Part shown: positions 1 through 7,224 of the stretch, piece by piece | How the letters are laid out: every line of letters starts with the position of its first letter | Position numbering within the stretch: the first letter of the stretch is position 1 | From: Oceanobacillus sp. J11TS1 | Lineage (GTDB): Bacteria > Bacillota > Bacilli > Bacillales > Amphibacillaceae | Direction of reading: 5' to 3' | Assembly: GCF_018333215.1 (NCBI RefSeq) | Contig: NZ_BORO01000002.1 | Coordinates: forward strand, 62,001 to 126,000 | DNA: 64,000 nucleotides | Made by a program: the position numbers and the translations under genes | The notes under the pieces: model-generated | Told to the model about the DNA's origin: nothing | Databases searched by the model: none | The model's input: the letters and a program-made list of their open reading frames with translations, nothing else

Positions 1-506
1 CACTGGGAGATTTCGATTCGGTTTCAAAAAGGGAGCTTTCTATCATTGAAAAACATGCAAAGCTGTTTGACAAACATCCTTCGATGAAGAATCAAACGGA
101 TTTAGAGATAGCTATTGATATGGGGTTAGAAAATGAAGCAAGTCATTTTTTCTTATTTGGTGTTACTGGTGACAGGTTAGATCATGAATTAATGAATATA
201 CAATTACTATATCCATTACTACGAAAAGGAAAGCGTGCTTTTATCATAGATAAAGGTAATCGAATGGAAATGTTTGAGCCGGGCACCTATTCTGTTGAAT
301 CTGCTGGCTACTCCTATATCTCCTTTTTAGCATTTACTCCCGAGGTAACAGGCTTAACATTATCGGGCTTTTTGTACCCTTTGGAAAATCAAACGATACA
401 TTGGGGATCATCTTTATGCATATCGAATGAGCTGAGTCAAAAAAAAGGTACTTTTTCTTTCTGTAAAGGCATACTAATACTAGTAAAGAGTTTTGATACA
501 GTTTAA
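1..506 (+). CDS. thiN: Thiamine pyrophosphokinase, 3' part
   Basis: The reading frame is open from the first bases of the window and ends at 506, so the start lies upstream. It begins with LGDFDSV, the acidic GDFDS motif of thiamine pyrophosphokinases that helps bind Mg-ATP; GVTGDRLDHEL about 50 residues later is the second conserved block (TGGRLDH-like). The enzyme transfers pyrophosphate from ATP to thiamine to give thiamine diphosphate. The C-terminal part is a beta-rich thiamine-binding domain, and the last ~25 residues are less typical. An internal ATG at 84 is not the true start because GDFDS lies before it. In B. subtilis the same gene (yloS/thiN) precedes spoVM, as here. Confidence 0.9.
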   Translation, partial: LGDFDSVSKRELSIIEKHAKLFDKHPSMKNQTDLEIAIDMGLENEASHFFLFGVTGDRLDHELMNIQLLYPLLRKGKRAFIIDKGNRMEMFEPGTYSVESAGYSYISFLAFTPEVTGLTLSGFLYPLENQTIHWGSSLCISNELSQKKGTFSFCKGILILVKSFDTV

Positions 507-549
507 GTGGATGCAAACAGGATGGTTAAAACAGGGAGGGCCTTTATAA

Positions 550-633
550 ATGAAATTTTATACAATTAAGCTTCCTAAGTTTGTAGGTGGATTTGTGAAG
601 ATAGTCATCAGTGTATTTAAAAAAGATAAGTGA
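550..633 (+). CDS. spoVM: Stage V sporulation protein M (27 aa)
   Basis: A 27-codon frame starts MKFYTIKLPKF and ends in KKDK, closely matching B. subtilis SpoVM, a 26-residue amphipathic helix. SpoVM recognises the positively curved outer forespore membrane and anchors the coat ATPase SpoIVA, so it is needed for cortex and coat formation. Pro9, which shapes the helix for curvature sensing, is kept. A strong GGGAGG ribosome site lies about 10 bases upstream. The gene is too short for routine ORF callers. It is followed directly by a rho-independent terminator and sits between thiN and divergent rpmB, its usual place. Confidence 0.95.
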   Translation: MKFYTIKLPKFVGGFVKIVISVFKKDK

Positions 634-638
634 TGATA

Positions 639-675
639 AACGAGCTTTTGTCATAGATGGCAAAGGCTCGTTTTT
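639..675 (+). terminator. Rho-independent terminator after spoVM
   Basis: Inverted repeat AACGAGCTTTTG / CAAAGGCTCGTT with a 10-base loop, followed by a T run; starts 5 bases after the spoVM stop. Confidence 0.85.
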
Positions 676-755
676 AGGATTGAATTAGAGATAACGTTTT
701 TCAGTGGCGGCCTAGCTTTATATTTGTTATTTGAAGATGTTTCTTTATTACATAC

Positions 756-786
756 AAAAAAACACCATGCTAATCATGGTGTTTTT
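756..786. terminator. Bidirectional terminator between spoVM and rpmB
   Basis: AAACACCATG CTAAT CATGGTGTTT with A runs on the left and T runs on the right. On the minus strand it is the rpmB terminator, 28 bases beyond the rpmB stop; it can also back up the spoVM terminator. Confidence 0.85.
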
Positions 787-813
787 AAGGCATATGCACA
801 TATTTTTCGTATA

Positions 814-1002
814 TTATACACGTTCTACTTTGCCTGATTTTAATGCACGAGCAGATACATATACTTTCTTCGGTTTTCCATCTACCATAATACGTACTTT
901 TTGTACATTTGCTTTCCAATTACGCTTGTTGGAATTCATAGCGTGAGAACGTTGGTTTCCATTACGTGTTTGGCGTCCAGTTACAACACATTTTCTAGCC
1001 AT
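814..1002 (-). CDS. rpmB: 50S ribosomal protein L28
   Basis: 62-residue basic protein starting [10 protein letters not shown] with [10 protein letters not shown], the signature of bacterial L28, a late-assembling large-subunit protein. Length equals the B. subtilis protein. Only the first Cys (Cys5) of the zinc-binding CxxC set is visible; the rest of the zinc-ribbon cysteines are absent, as in the zinc-independent L28 type. The start is supported by AAGGAGGG 8 bases upstream on the minus strand. It is monocistronic: its own promoter lies at 1030-1057 and a terminator at 756-786. Divergent placement from yloU/fakA is conserved in Bacillus. Confidence 0.97.
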   Translation of the reverse strand: MARKCVVTGRQTRNGNQRSHAMNSNKRNWKANVQKVRIMVDGKPKKVYVSARALKSGKVERV

Positions 1003-1029
1003 GTCATTCCCTCCTTACCTTCCAAAATC

Positions 1030-1057
1030 AGTATACCACTAACTTAATTTATCATAA
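1030..1057 (-). promoter_or_regulatory. SigA-type promoter for rpmB
   Basis: Minus strand: TTATGA, 16-base spacer, TATACT, about 27 bases upstream of the rpmB start codon. The -10 is good and the -35 weak. Confidence 0.5.
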
Positions 1058-1523
1058 GTTGCCTGATATTGCAATTGAATCTTTTCATAAACGTTATTTT
1101 AGGATATTAAATGGAAGAATCAAGGCGCTTCTCCAATCAATAGTTAAAGAGTGTATGTAGTTATGCTTTTAGCGACCACTACAAAGCCTCTCGACAGGAC
1201 AAATCATCGCATTCCAGTCTCAACCTCGTATCAATATTAGAAAAAACTTGCTAATGAATTGTGTGTGAAGAGCCTGAATTGTTTTACCATTTTTACGTTA
1301 TTAACAGCTGCTGCTATTGATTTGACCCAGGATGAGTGATCATTTTCTTTGTATCTTTTTTTCTTTTCCATAAAGTGCCACTGTGTCAGAGGTGGAATAA
1401 AGAAAAATTGCTTGACAGATGAATGAAAATAATCCATTGTAATAGTGGAGTTTTTCTTCTACGTAAAAATGAAGCTTAGAGAAGCTGTGGAAATGCAAAT
1501 TTCTGTGGTTCTGCAAAGCTTAC
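1058..1523. other. Long intergenic region, no supported gene
   Basis: This stretch between divergent rpmB and yloU has only short unsupported frames, including a 66-codon minus-strand frame rich in His, Phe and Lys with no family resemblance. A TTGACA at 1413-1418 has no -10 at the right distance. I see no RNA gene or terminator. Confidence 0.5.
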
Positions 1524-1552
1524 TTTTAAAAAAGTAAAGCGTATAGTATAAT
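1524..1552 (+). promoter_or_regulatory. Possible SigA promoter for yloU-fakA
   Basis: Perfect TATAAT at 1547-1552 with a weak TTTTAA 17 bases upstream, about 110 bases before the yloU start. The -35 overlaps a short AT-rich hairpin (TTACTTTT / AAAAGTAA). Confidence 0.4.
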
Positions 1553-1663
1553 CTTAACCATGTATGATTGAAGAAGGTAGTGTCATGATTGTGAACAGGT
1601 TAAGAACAGTGAGCCTGTGCATTGTTCTATGAATCATATTTTGTAATAAAAGGAGCTGTAGTT

Positions 1664-2026
1664 ATGTCAATAGAGTTACATACGAATGATGGACTCGTAA
1701 CGATAACAACAGATGTTATTGCAACAATAGCTGGAGGAACAGCTGTTGAATGCTATGGAATTGTAGGTATGGCATCAAAAAGCCAAATTAAAGATAATAT
1801 AGCAGAGATCCTGCGCAAGGAAAATTATTCTAGGGGCATCGTCGTTCGTCAAGAAGACGGGAAGCTACATATTGACTTATACATTATAGTTAGTTACGGC
1901 ACGAAAATTTCGGAAGTAGCGCATAATGTACAGTCACAAGTAAAATATACACTTAGTCAATCTTTAGGTTTAGCAATTGATTCGGTTAATATATTTATCC
2001 AAGGCGTACGGGTAGAGAAGGAATAA
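1664..2026 (+). CDS. yloU: Asp23/Gls24 family envelope stress protein YloU
   Basis: 120-residue protein of the Asp23/Gls24 (DUF322) family. The core TIAGGTAVECYGIVGMASK is the family hallmark and continues into an alternating beta pattern ending in VNIFIQGVRV. Family members in Firmicutes are cytosolic or membrane-associated; some affect cell-envelope homeostasis, but the biochemical role is unsettled. An upstream in-frame ATG would add 14 residues (MFYESYFVIKGAVV) that do not fit the family; the ATG at 1664 has AAAGGAG just upstream and matches the B. subtilis start MSIEL. It lies 19 bases upstream of fakA, the invariant pairing in Bacillaceae, so the two are probably cotranscribed. Confidence 0.9.
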   Translation: MSIELHTNDGLVTITTDVIATIAGGTAVECYGIVGMASKSQIKDNIAEILRKENYSRGIVVRQEDGKLHIDLYIIVSYGTKISEVAHNVQSQVKYTLSQSLGLAIDSVNIFIQGVRVEKE

Positions 2027-2045
2027 GTCAGAAGGAGGAAAAGTT

Positions 2046-3704
2046 GTGGTAGTTGAGAAAATTGATGCGGCGTTATTATCACAGATGGTACTGGCTGGAG
2101 CTAACCATCTCTCAAATAACGCAAAAAATATTGATGCATTAAATGTTTTTCCTGTACCTGATGGTGATACAGGTACAAATATGAATTTAACAATCACTTC
2201 TGGAGCAAATGAAGTGAAGAAACAAACAACAGACAAAGTACATGAAATGACAAGTGCATTTGCAAAAGGATTATTAATGGGAGCCAGGGGGAATTCGGGT
2301 GTTATTTTATCGCAAATTTTCCGTGGCTTTGATAAAGCTTGTGAAGGGAAAGATGTACTTTATGTAAAAGACCTTGCAGAAGCATTTGAAGGCGCTGTAA
2401 ATACAGCTTATAAAGCAGTTATGAAGCCTGTAGAAGGTACAATCCTTACTGTTGCAAAAGATGCAGGTGCAAAAGCAATGGAGATTTCAGATAATGGTCT
2501 CGATATTGTTGCCTTCATGACAGAAGTGCTAAAAGAAGCAAAAGCATCTTTAAAACGTACTCCAGATTTATTGCCAGTGTTAAAAGAAGTCGGTGTCGTT
2601 GATTCGGGTGGACAAGGCTTAGTAACTATTTATGAAGGATTCTTGGCTGCTTTAAAAGGGGAAGAACTCCCTGCGGAGTCGGAATCGGACATTCGAATGG
2701 AAGAAATGGTTAATGCAGAACACCATAAAGTAACACAGGACTTTATGAACACGGAAGACATTGTATATGGATACTGCACAGAGTTTATGGTTAAATTGGA
2801 AGAAGAAAAATTAAAAGAACACCCTTTCGATGAAACAGTTTTTCGTAATGAATTAAGTGAATGGGGAGACTCTCTTCTGGTTGTTTCGGATGAAGAAATT
2901 GTAAAAGTGCATGTACATGCGGAATCTCCAGGAACATGCTTAAACTTAGCACAGCAGTATGGCAGCTTGATTAACTTAAAAATAGAAAATATGCGGGAGC
3001 AGCATACTGCGATTGTCGGTGATAAAAAAGCGGAACCAAAAGAAAAATCTGCGTACGGCATTGTTACAGTAGCGATGGGTAATGGACTGAAGGAACTATT
3101 TGAAAATTTAGGTGTTGCAGTGGTCATTGAAGGTGGACAAACCATGAACCCTAGTACACAGGATATTACTGATGCGGTTGAAAAAGCAAATGCAGAAAAA
3201 ATCATCATTCTTCCCAATAATAAAAATATCCAAATGGCAGCAGAGCAAGCAGCAGAAATCGCTGGTGACCATGTTAGAGTTGTCCCTACTAAAACAATTC
3301 CACAAGGGATTAGTGCCATGTTAGCTTTTCATCCAGAAGCATCTTTAGATGATAATAAATCTTCAATGGAAGAGGCTGGAAAGCAAGTCCGCAGTGGGCA
3401 AATAACATATGCTGTGAGAGATACACAAATTGATGGGATTGATATTGAAAAAGGTCACTTTATGGGAATAGATGAAGGAAAGATTGTTACAACACATAAA
3501 GATAAACAACAGGCCGCTCAAAGCCTCATCGACAAGATGATAGCAGATGACAGTGAGATTTTAACGATTCTTTCGGGAGAAGATATATCAGAAGAAGAGG
3601 TTAAAGCATTGGAATCCTATGTAGAAGAGAAGTATGAGGATATCGAAGTAGAACTTCATCATGGTGAACAACCAATTTATTCTTATATTTTTTCAGTGGA
3701 ATAA
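2046..3704 (+). CDS. fakA: Fatty acid kinase catalytic subunit FakA (YloV)
   Basis: 552-residue DAK-like kinase. FakA phosphorylates exogenous fatty acids held by a FakB (DegV-family) carrier, making acyl-phosphate for PlsY and PlsX. The N-terminal DhaL-like ATP-binding domain carries PVPDGDTGTNM at residues 36-46, whose aspartates chelate Mg; GARGNSGVILSQ and DSGGQGL follow. The C-terminal half is the regulatory FakA domain ending in the conserved IEVELHHGEQPIYSYI-type tail. The start codon is GTG at 2046 with GAAGGAGG 7-15 bases before it. Length matches B. subtilis YloV (553). FakA function links to the plsX gene about 6 kb downstream. No FakB gene is in the window. Confidence 0.95.
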   Translation: MVVEKIDAALLSQMVLAGANHLSNNAKNIDALNVFPVPDGDTGTNMNLTITSGANEVKKQTTDKVHEMTSAFAKGLLMGARGNSGVILSQIFRGFDKACEGKDVLYVKDLAEAFEGAVNTAYKAVMKPVEGTILTVAKDAGAKAMEISDNGLDIVAFMTEVLKEAKASLKRTPDLLPVLKEVGVVDSGGQGLVTIYEGFLAALKGEELPAESESDIRMEEMVNAEHHKVTQDFMNTEDIVYGYCTEFMVKLEEEKLKEHPFDETVFRNELSEWGDSLLVVSDEEIVKVHVHAESPGTCLNLAQQYGSLINLKIENMREQHTAIVGDKKAEPKEKSAYGIVTVAMGNGLKELFENLGVAVVIEGGQTMNPSTQDITDAVEKANAEKIIILPNNKNIQMAAEQAAEIAGDHVRVVPTKTIPQGISAMLAFHPEASLDDNKSSMEEAGKQVRSGQITYAVRDTQIDGIDIEKGHFMGIDEGKIVTTHKDKQQAAQSLIDKMIADDSEILTILSGEDISEEEVKALESYVEEKYEDIEVELHHGEQPIYSYIFSVE

Positions 3705-3796
3705 GGGTACGAAGAGCGAAACGTGCAGAGAATCCCATTTAAGCGCGTGAAGAGGGATTTGCATGTGCTTGAGCAGAAGATGGCATTTTCTACACC

Positions 3797-3842
3797 AAAA
3801 CAAAGCCCGACTTGATGTCATAATCAAGTCGGGCTTTGTTTA
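3797..3842. terminator. Bidirectional terminator between fakA and the permease
   Basis: Near-perfect AAACAAAGCCCGACTTGAT / ATCAAGTCGGGCTTTGTTT stem with a 6-base loop, lying between convergent genes. It serves both strands and is among the strongest terminators in the window. Confidence 0.92.
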
Positions 3843-3844
3843 TC

Positions 3845-5101
3845 TTATATACCGATAATTTTTAATCCGAAATCAATAAAAAACAGGATAGAGATAAGCA
3901 GCATTGGCTTGGATATTTTTTTTCGTTGTCCGAGAGCCAATTGCACGATAGGATAGGCAATAAAGCCAAATGCCATTCCATCCCCGATGCTGTAAGTGAA
4001 TGGAATCATCACAATAATTAACAATGCTGGAATGCATTCTGCAAACTGATCCCAGGGTAAATGCTTCAAGTTTTGAACCATTAAGAATCCAACAATGATA
4101 AGAATTGGACTAATTGCTGTTGCTGGAATAATAGAAATCCACGGAATAAATACCGTAGTGGCTAAAAATAATATTCCAGCAGTTATTGCTGCTTTGCCCG
4201 TCCGTCCACCTGATGCAATCACGGCTGCGTTTTCGGCGCTTGAAATCGTAGGAGATGTTCCAAACAGACCAGAAAGAAGCGCTGACGTTGCAGTAATTCG
4301 ATAAGATTTTTGGTAAGCTTCAGGCTGCTTCAGCATATCTAGCTGGCTTGATATAGTACCCATGTTTTCAAAAATCAAAATCAACGTCAGAGTAAATACG
4401 GATACCCAAAAAGCAATATCGCCGATTGCTGTAAATGAAGGAATAAATATCAATTCATCGAGACGGAAATTTACGGAAGAAGCTCCATTAGTTGGAACAT
4501 TTAATACCATAGCAATGACTGTACCAATAATCATGGTAATTAAAAAGTTAGCTGGTACGCCTTTTACAAATAAGTAAATAGCAATAAATAAGGTGATTAA
4601 CCCTGCGATGACAGATGCAGAGGTGAAATCGCCAATCGTAATGACTGTTTGCTCTCCACTTGTAATAATCCCGCTATTCTCGACACCAATCAGAATCAGG
4701 AAAAAGCCCAAACCGGTTGTTATCCCATGTTTGAGTGAATCCGGGATAGCTTCTTTTAAGATAGCGCTGAGTTTAGTGAAAGCAGTAATCATAAATAATA
4801 ATCCTGCTAAACAGACAACTGCTAATCCCTCATGGAAAGTGAAACCGTTGTTTCCGACTATGGAAAAGGCAAATAGCGCATTGATTCCCATGCCGGGAAT
4901 CAAAATCAAAGGCATTTTTCCGAAAAAACCCATGAGCATGGTTCCGACAAAGCTTGCTAAAATGGTCGCTATCATTCCAGATTCTAATGAAATTCCCGCT
5001 TCACTTAGGATAGTGCCATTTACAACAACGATATACACGGTTGTAAGGTAACCTATAATACCAGCAACAATGTCCTTTCTGAATTCATTTTCGTGTTTCA
5101 T
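3845..5101 (-). CDS. NCS2/AzgA-family purine permease (PbuG/PbuO-like)
   Basis: 418-residue polytopic membrane protein with about 12-14 hydrophobic segments. The family block PLILIPGMGINALFAF (residues ~64-79) and EAIPDSLKHGITTGLGFFL (~117-135) identify the AzgA subfamily of nucleobase:cation symporters, which import adenine, hypoxanthine or guanine; GTSPTISSAENAA (~280-292) is another conserved block. Exact substrate cannot be read from sequence. It is convergent with fakA and interrupts the usual fakA-sdaAB adjacency of B. subtilis, so it was probably inserted in this lineage. It has its own promoter at 5172-5200 and a GAGGTT ribosome site. I looked for a purine riboswitch in the ~65-base leader and did not find one. 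Confidence 0.85.
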   Translation of the reverse strand: MKHENEFRKDIVAGIIGYLTTVYIVVVNGTILSEAGISLESGMIATILASFVGTMLMGFFGKMPLILIPGMGINALFAFSIVGNNGFTFHEGLAVVCLAGLLFMITAFTKLSAILKEAIPDSLKHGITTGLGFFLILIGVENSGIITSGEQTVITIGDFTSASVIAGLITLFIAIYLFVKGVPANFLITMIIGTVIAMVLNVPTNGASSVNFRLDELIFIPSFTAIGDIAFWVSVFTLTLILIFENMGTISSQLDMLKQPEAYQKSYRITATSALLSGLFGTSPTISSAENAAVIASGGRTGKAAITAGILFLATTVFIPWISIIPATAISPILIIVGFLMVQNLKHLPWDQFAECIPALLIIVMIPFTYSIGDGMAFGFIAYPIVQLALGQRKKISKPMLLISILFFIDFGLKIIGI

Positions 5102-5138
5102 AAATAACCTCAGTATGTTGTTACCCCTCTCCCGCCCA

Positions 5139-5160
5139 ATAAAGGTCCTGAACCTTTATT
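5139..5160 (-). promoter_or_regulatory. Hairpin at the 5' end of the permease mRNA
   Basis: Perfect AATAAAGG / CCTTTATT stem with a 7-base loop. From the promoter at 5172-5200 the transcript should begin near 5165, so the hairpin is almost at the 5' end. There is no T run, so it is not an obvious terminator; mRNA stabilisation is a possible role. Confidence 0.5.
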
Positions 5161-5171
5161 CACAATTGCAT

Positions 5172-5200
5172 ATTATAAGATAGAAATACAGAAAAATCAA
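5172..5200 (-). promoter_or_regulatory. SigA promoter of the purine permease
   Basis: Minus strand TTGATT, 17-base spacer, TATAAT: near-consensus. It lies 71 bases upstream of the permease start. Confidence 0.8.
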
Positions 5201-5512
5201 TTATCCCATCTTATTATTCGTCGTGGAAATCGTTTTATACAAAGATAATCTTTTGATTGTATTTCTAGGCTCTTCATCAAGATTTGCGTCTGAAAAATTG
5301 ATGGAGCAGCTGCTGCGGTAATCGACGGAGTGAGCAGTCTTTCCATCGATAACAATTGCATATTCGGGTACGATGGAGGATCGGTTAACGTCATGACGTC
5401 GTGCCTTAGGCATCCAGCTGACATAGGTCCTGTATGCCTTCGTATTTTTCAACTGAGACTTGTCAGAGGCTAAGTTTCCTAAGATTAATTGTGAATCGAA
5501 CCGGGATTTTTG
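5201..5512 (-). other. Unrecognised open frame, possibly a gene remnant
   Basis: A minus-strand frame is open from 5512 to a stop at 5201. The only usable start is TTG at 5450-5452 (83 codons) and it has no Shine-Dalgarno; the frame is open for another 20 codons upstream without any ATG. The translation (YVSWMPKARRHDVNRSS... EYAIVIDGK...) looks protein-like but I do not recognise the family. The local base composition is less AT-rich than its neighbours, and it overlaps the divergent promoter of sdaAB. It may be the decayed end of a gene that arrived with the permease, a repeated element, or chance. A second overlapping minus-strand frame (5197-5424) is no better supported. Confidence 0.25.
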
Positions 5513-5519
5513 TTATAAT
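5489..5519 (+). promoter_or_regulatory. Possible SigA promoter for sdaAB
   Basis: Perfect -10 TATAAT at 5514-5519; the best -35 is TTGTGA at 19 bases, longer than ideal. It is 42 bases before the sdaAB start. Confidence 0.5.
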
Positions 5520-5560
5520 GATATAAGTTGAATTAAATAATTTTAGGACGGTGTTATTCT

Positions 5561-6223
5561 ATGAAATATAATTCCGTATTTGATATTATCGGCCCGGTCA
5601 TGGTAGGACCTTCGAGTTCGCATACAGCTGGAGCGGCAAGAATTGGAAAAGCGGCTCGGAATTTATTTGGTAAACAGCCAACCTGGGCAAAAATACATCT
5701 TTATGAATCTTTTGCAAAAACATATCGTGGACACGGAACAGACTTTGCGCTGGTTGGCGGTCTGTTAGGCATGGAAACAGATGATCCGCAGATTAGTAAA
5801 TCATTAGAACTTGCAAAAGAAAAGGGCTTGCAAGTTGAATTTATAGAAGACAGTGCCTCAGCAAATCATCCGAATACCGTACGGCTAATTATTGGAGACG
5901 ATAAAGAACAACAGGAGCTGATGGGGATATCTATTGGTGGCGGTAAAGTGGAAATCACCGAATTGAATGGCTTTGAATTGCGTTTATCCGGAAATCATCC
6001 AGCGATTTTGATTATGCATAATGATCGTTTTGGTGCTATTGCATCGGTAACTAAAATCTTAGCAAAATATGAGGTTAATATCGGGCATATGGAGGTAAAT
6101 CGAAAAGATGTCGGCAAAGAAGCATTGATGGTTATCGAAGTAGACCAAAATGTAGAGGATTCTATTTTACAAGAACTTCAAGCTGCAGATCATATTATCT
6201 CGATAGCGAAGATTGTAAGTTAA
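5561..6223 (+). CDS. sdaAB: L-serine ammonia-lyase, beta subunit
   Basis: 220-residue subunit of the two-chain, 4Fe-4S L-serine dehydratase that converts serine to pyruvate and ammonia. The N-terminal block GPSSSHTAG (residues 16-24) is the family signature, followed by HLYESFAKTYRGHGTD. The C-terminal ~75 residues form an ACT domain (AILIMHNDRFGAIASVTKIL...), used for serine binding and allostery in this class. The start has only a moderate AGGACGG ribosome site. sdaAA follows after 17 bases, giving an operon. Length equals the B. subtilis protein. Confidence 0.96.
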   Translation: MKYNSVFDIIGPVMVGPSSSHTAGAARIGKAARNLFGKQPTWAKIHLYESFAKTYRGHGTDFALVGGLLGMETDDPQISKSLELAKEKGLQVEFIEDSASANHPNTVRLIIGDDKEQQELMGISIGGGKVEITELNGFELRLSGNHPAILIMHNDRFGAIASVTKILAKYEVNIGHMEVNRKDVGKEALMVIEVDQNVEDSILQELQAADHIISIAKIVS

Positions 6224-6240
6224 GAAAAGAAGGAGGTAAA

Positions 6241-7119
6241 ATGATGTTTAGAACGGTTGCGGAATTAATAGAGAAAGCAGAAAATGAGAACATTCCCATT
6301 TCAGAGGTAATGATACGTCAAGAAATGGAAGTCAAAGAGAAAACAAGAGAAGAAGTTTTTTCAGAAATGGAGAAAAATCTTGTTGTTATGGAAAATGCCA
6401 TTGACGATGCGCTGAAAGGAGTTCAATCAGTAACTGGACTCACGGGTGGAGACGCTGTTAAAGTGCAGAAATATATGAAAGAGAAGTCCCCTTTGTCAGG
6501 TAATTTAATGATGGATGCGGTAAGTAAAGCAATGGGGACAAATGAAGTGAATGCAGCGATGGGGATTATTTGTGCGACACCAACTGCCGGAAGTGCGGGT
6601 TGTGTACCAGGTACCTTGTTTGCGGTTAAAGAACAATTAAACCCGACAAGAGAAGAAATGATCCGCTATTTATTTACTTCCGGAGCCTTTGGTTTTGTGG
6701 TAGCAAATAATGCTTTTATATCTGGTGCAGCAGGTGGATGTCAGGCGGAAGTTGGATCAGCAGGAGCGATGGCATCCGCAGCTATAGTGGAAATGGCAGG
6801 AGGAACACCTAAACAATCTTCCCACGCTTTTGCCATCACATTAAAAAACATGCTTGGCTTAGTATGTGATCCCGTTGCTGGATTAGTAGAAGTGCCATGT
6901 GTTAAAAGAAATGCAGCAGGGTCGTCTCTCGCTATAGTCTCAGCTGATTTAGCATTAGCGGGTGTGGAGAGCCGTATTCCTTGTGATGAAGTTATCGGCG
7001 CAATGTATCGCATCGGTAAACAAATGCCTTCTAGCTTACGTGAAACAGGAGAAGGCGGCTTAGCTGATACACCAACAGGACGCTTATTAAAAGAAAAAAT
7101 ATTTGGAGCTTCTGTATAA
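6241..7119 (+). CDS. sdaAA: L-serine ammonia-lyase, alpha subunit
   Basis: Catalytic iron-sulfur subunit (292 codons from 6241). Cysteines expected to hold the cluster are visible in IICATPTAGSAGCVPG, GLVCDPVAG and VEVPCVKRNAAG; the family's AFGFVVANNAFISGAAGG block is also present. AAGGAGGT precedes tandem ATG codons at 6241 and 6244. The second gives better spacing and corresponds to the B. subtilis start MFRN, so the first Met may not be used. The gene is the second of a two-gene operon with sdaAB; a partial repeat follows the stop codon. Confidence 0.95.
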   Translation: MMFRTVAELIEKAENENIPISEVMIRQEMEVKEKTREEVFSEMEKNLVVMENAIDDALKGVQSVTGLTGGDAVKVQKYMKEKSPLSGNLMMDAVSKAMGTNEVNAAMGIICATPTAGSAGCVPGTLFAVKEQLNPTREEMIRYLFTSGAFGFVVANNAFISGAAGGCQAEVGSAGAMASAAIVEMAGGTPKQSSHAFAITLKNMLGLVCDPVAGLVEVPCVKRNAAGSSLAIVSADLALAGVESRIPCDEVIGAMYRIGKQMPSSLRETGEGGLADTPTGRLLKEKIFGASV

Positions 7120-7120
7120 G

Positions 7121-7151
7121 TGGCGTGTTGAAAAAATGGATAAAATAGAAA
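7121..7151 (+). repeat. Partial copy of the GTTCAAAAAG-end repeat
   Basis: Directly after the sdaAA stop, GTGGCGTGTTGAAAAAATGG followed by ATAAAAT resembles the left end of the element that directly follows khpA at 21701. No matching right end is found before recG, so this looks like a solo or decayed end. Confidence 0.45.
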
Positions 7152-7224
7152 ATAGATAGTAAAAAAGTTTTATTAACCCAAGCTCGAACAAGAAACAGCT
7201 CTTGGCAGAAAAAGGATGTTGGAA

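Noticed and set aside
1237-1437. 66-codon minus-strand frame between rpmB and yloU
   Set aside because: No ribosome site, no family resemblance, low-complexity composition.
2630-3319. 229-codon minus-strand frame inside fakA
   Set aside because: Ser/Phe-rich translation typical of an antisense shadow; no ribosome site, and the opposite strand is a clear FakA.
4593-5051. 152-codon plus-strand frame opposite the permease
   Set aside because: Shadow of the permease gene; lacks a ribosome site, and Pro/Ile-rich translation mirrors membrane segments.
5102-5171. Purine or guanidine riboswitch in the permease leader
   Set aside because: The leader is only ~65 bases, with one short hairpin and no purine-aptamer core.
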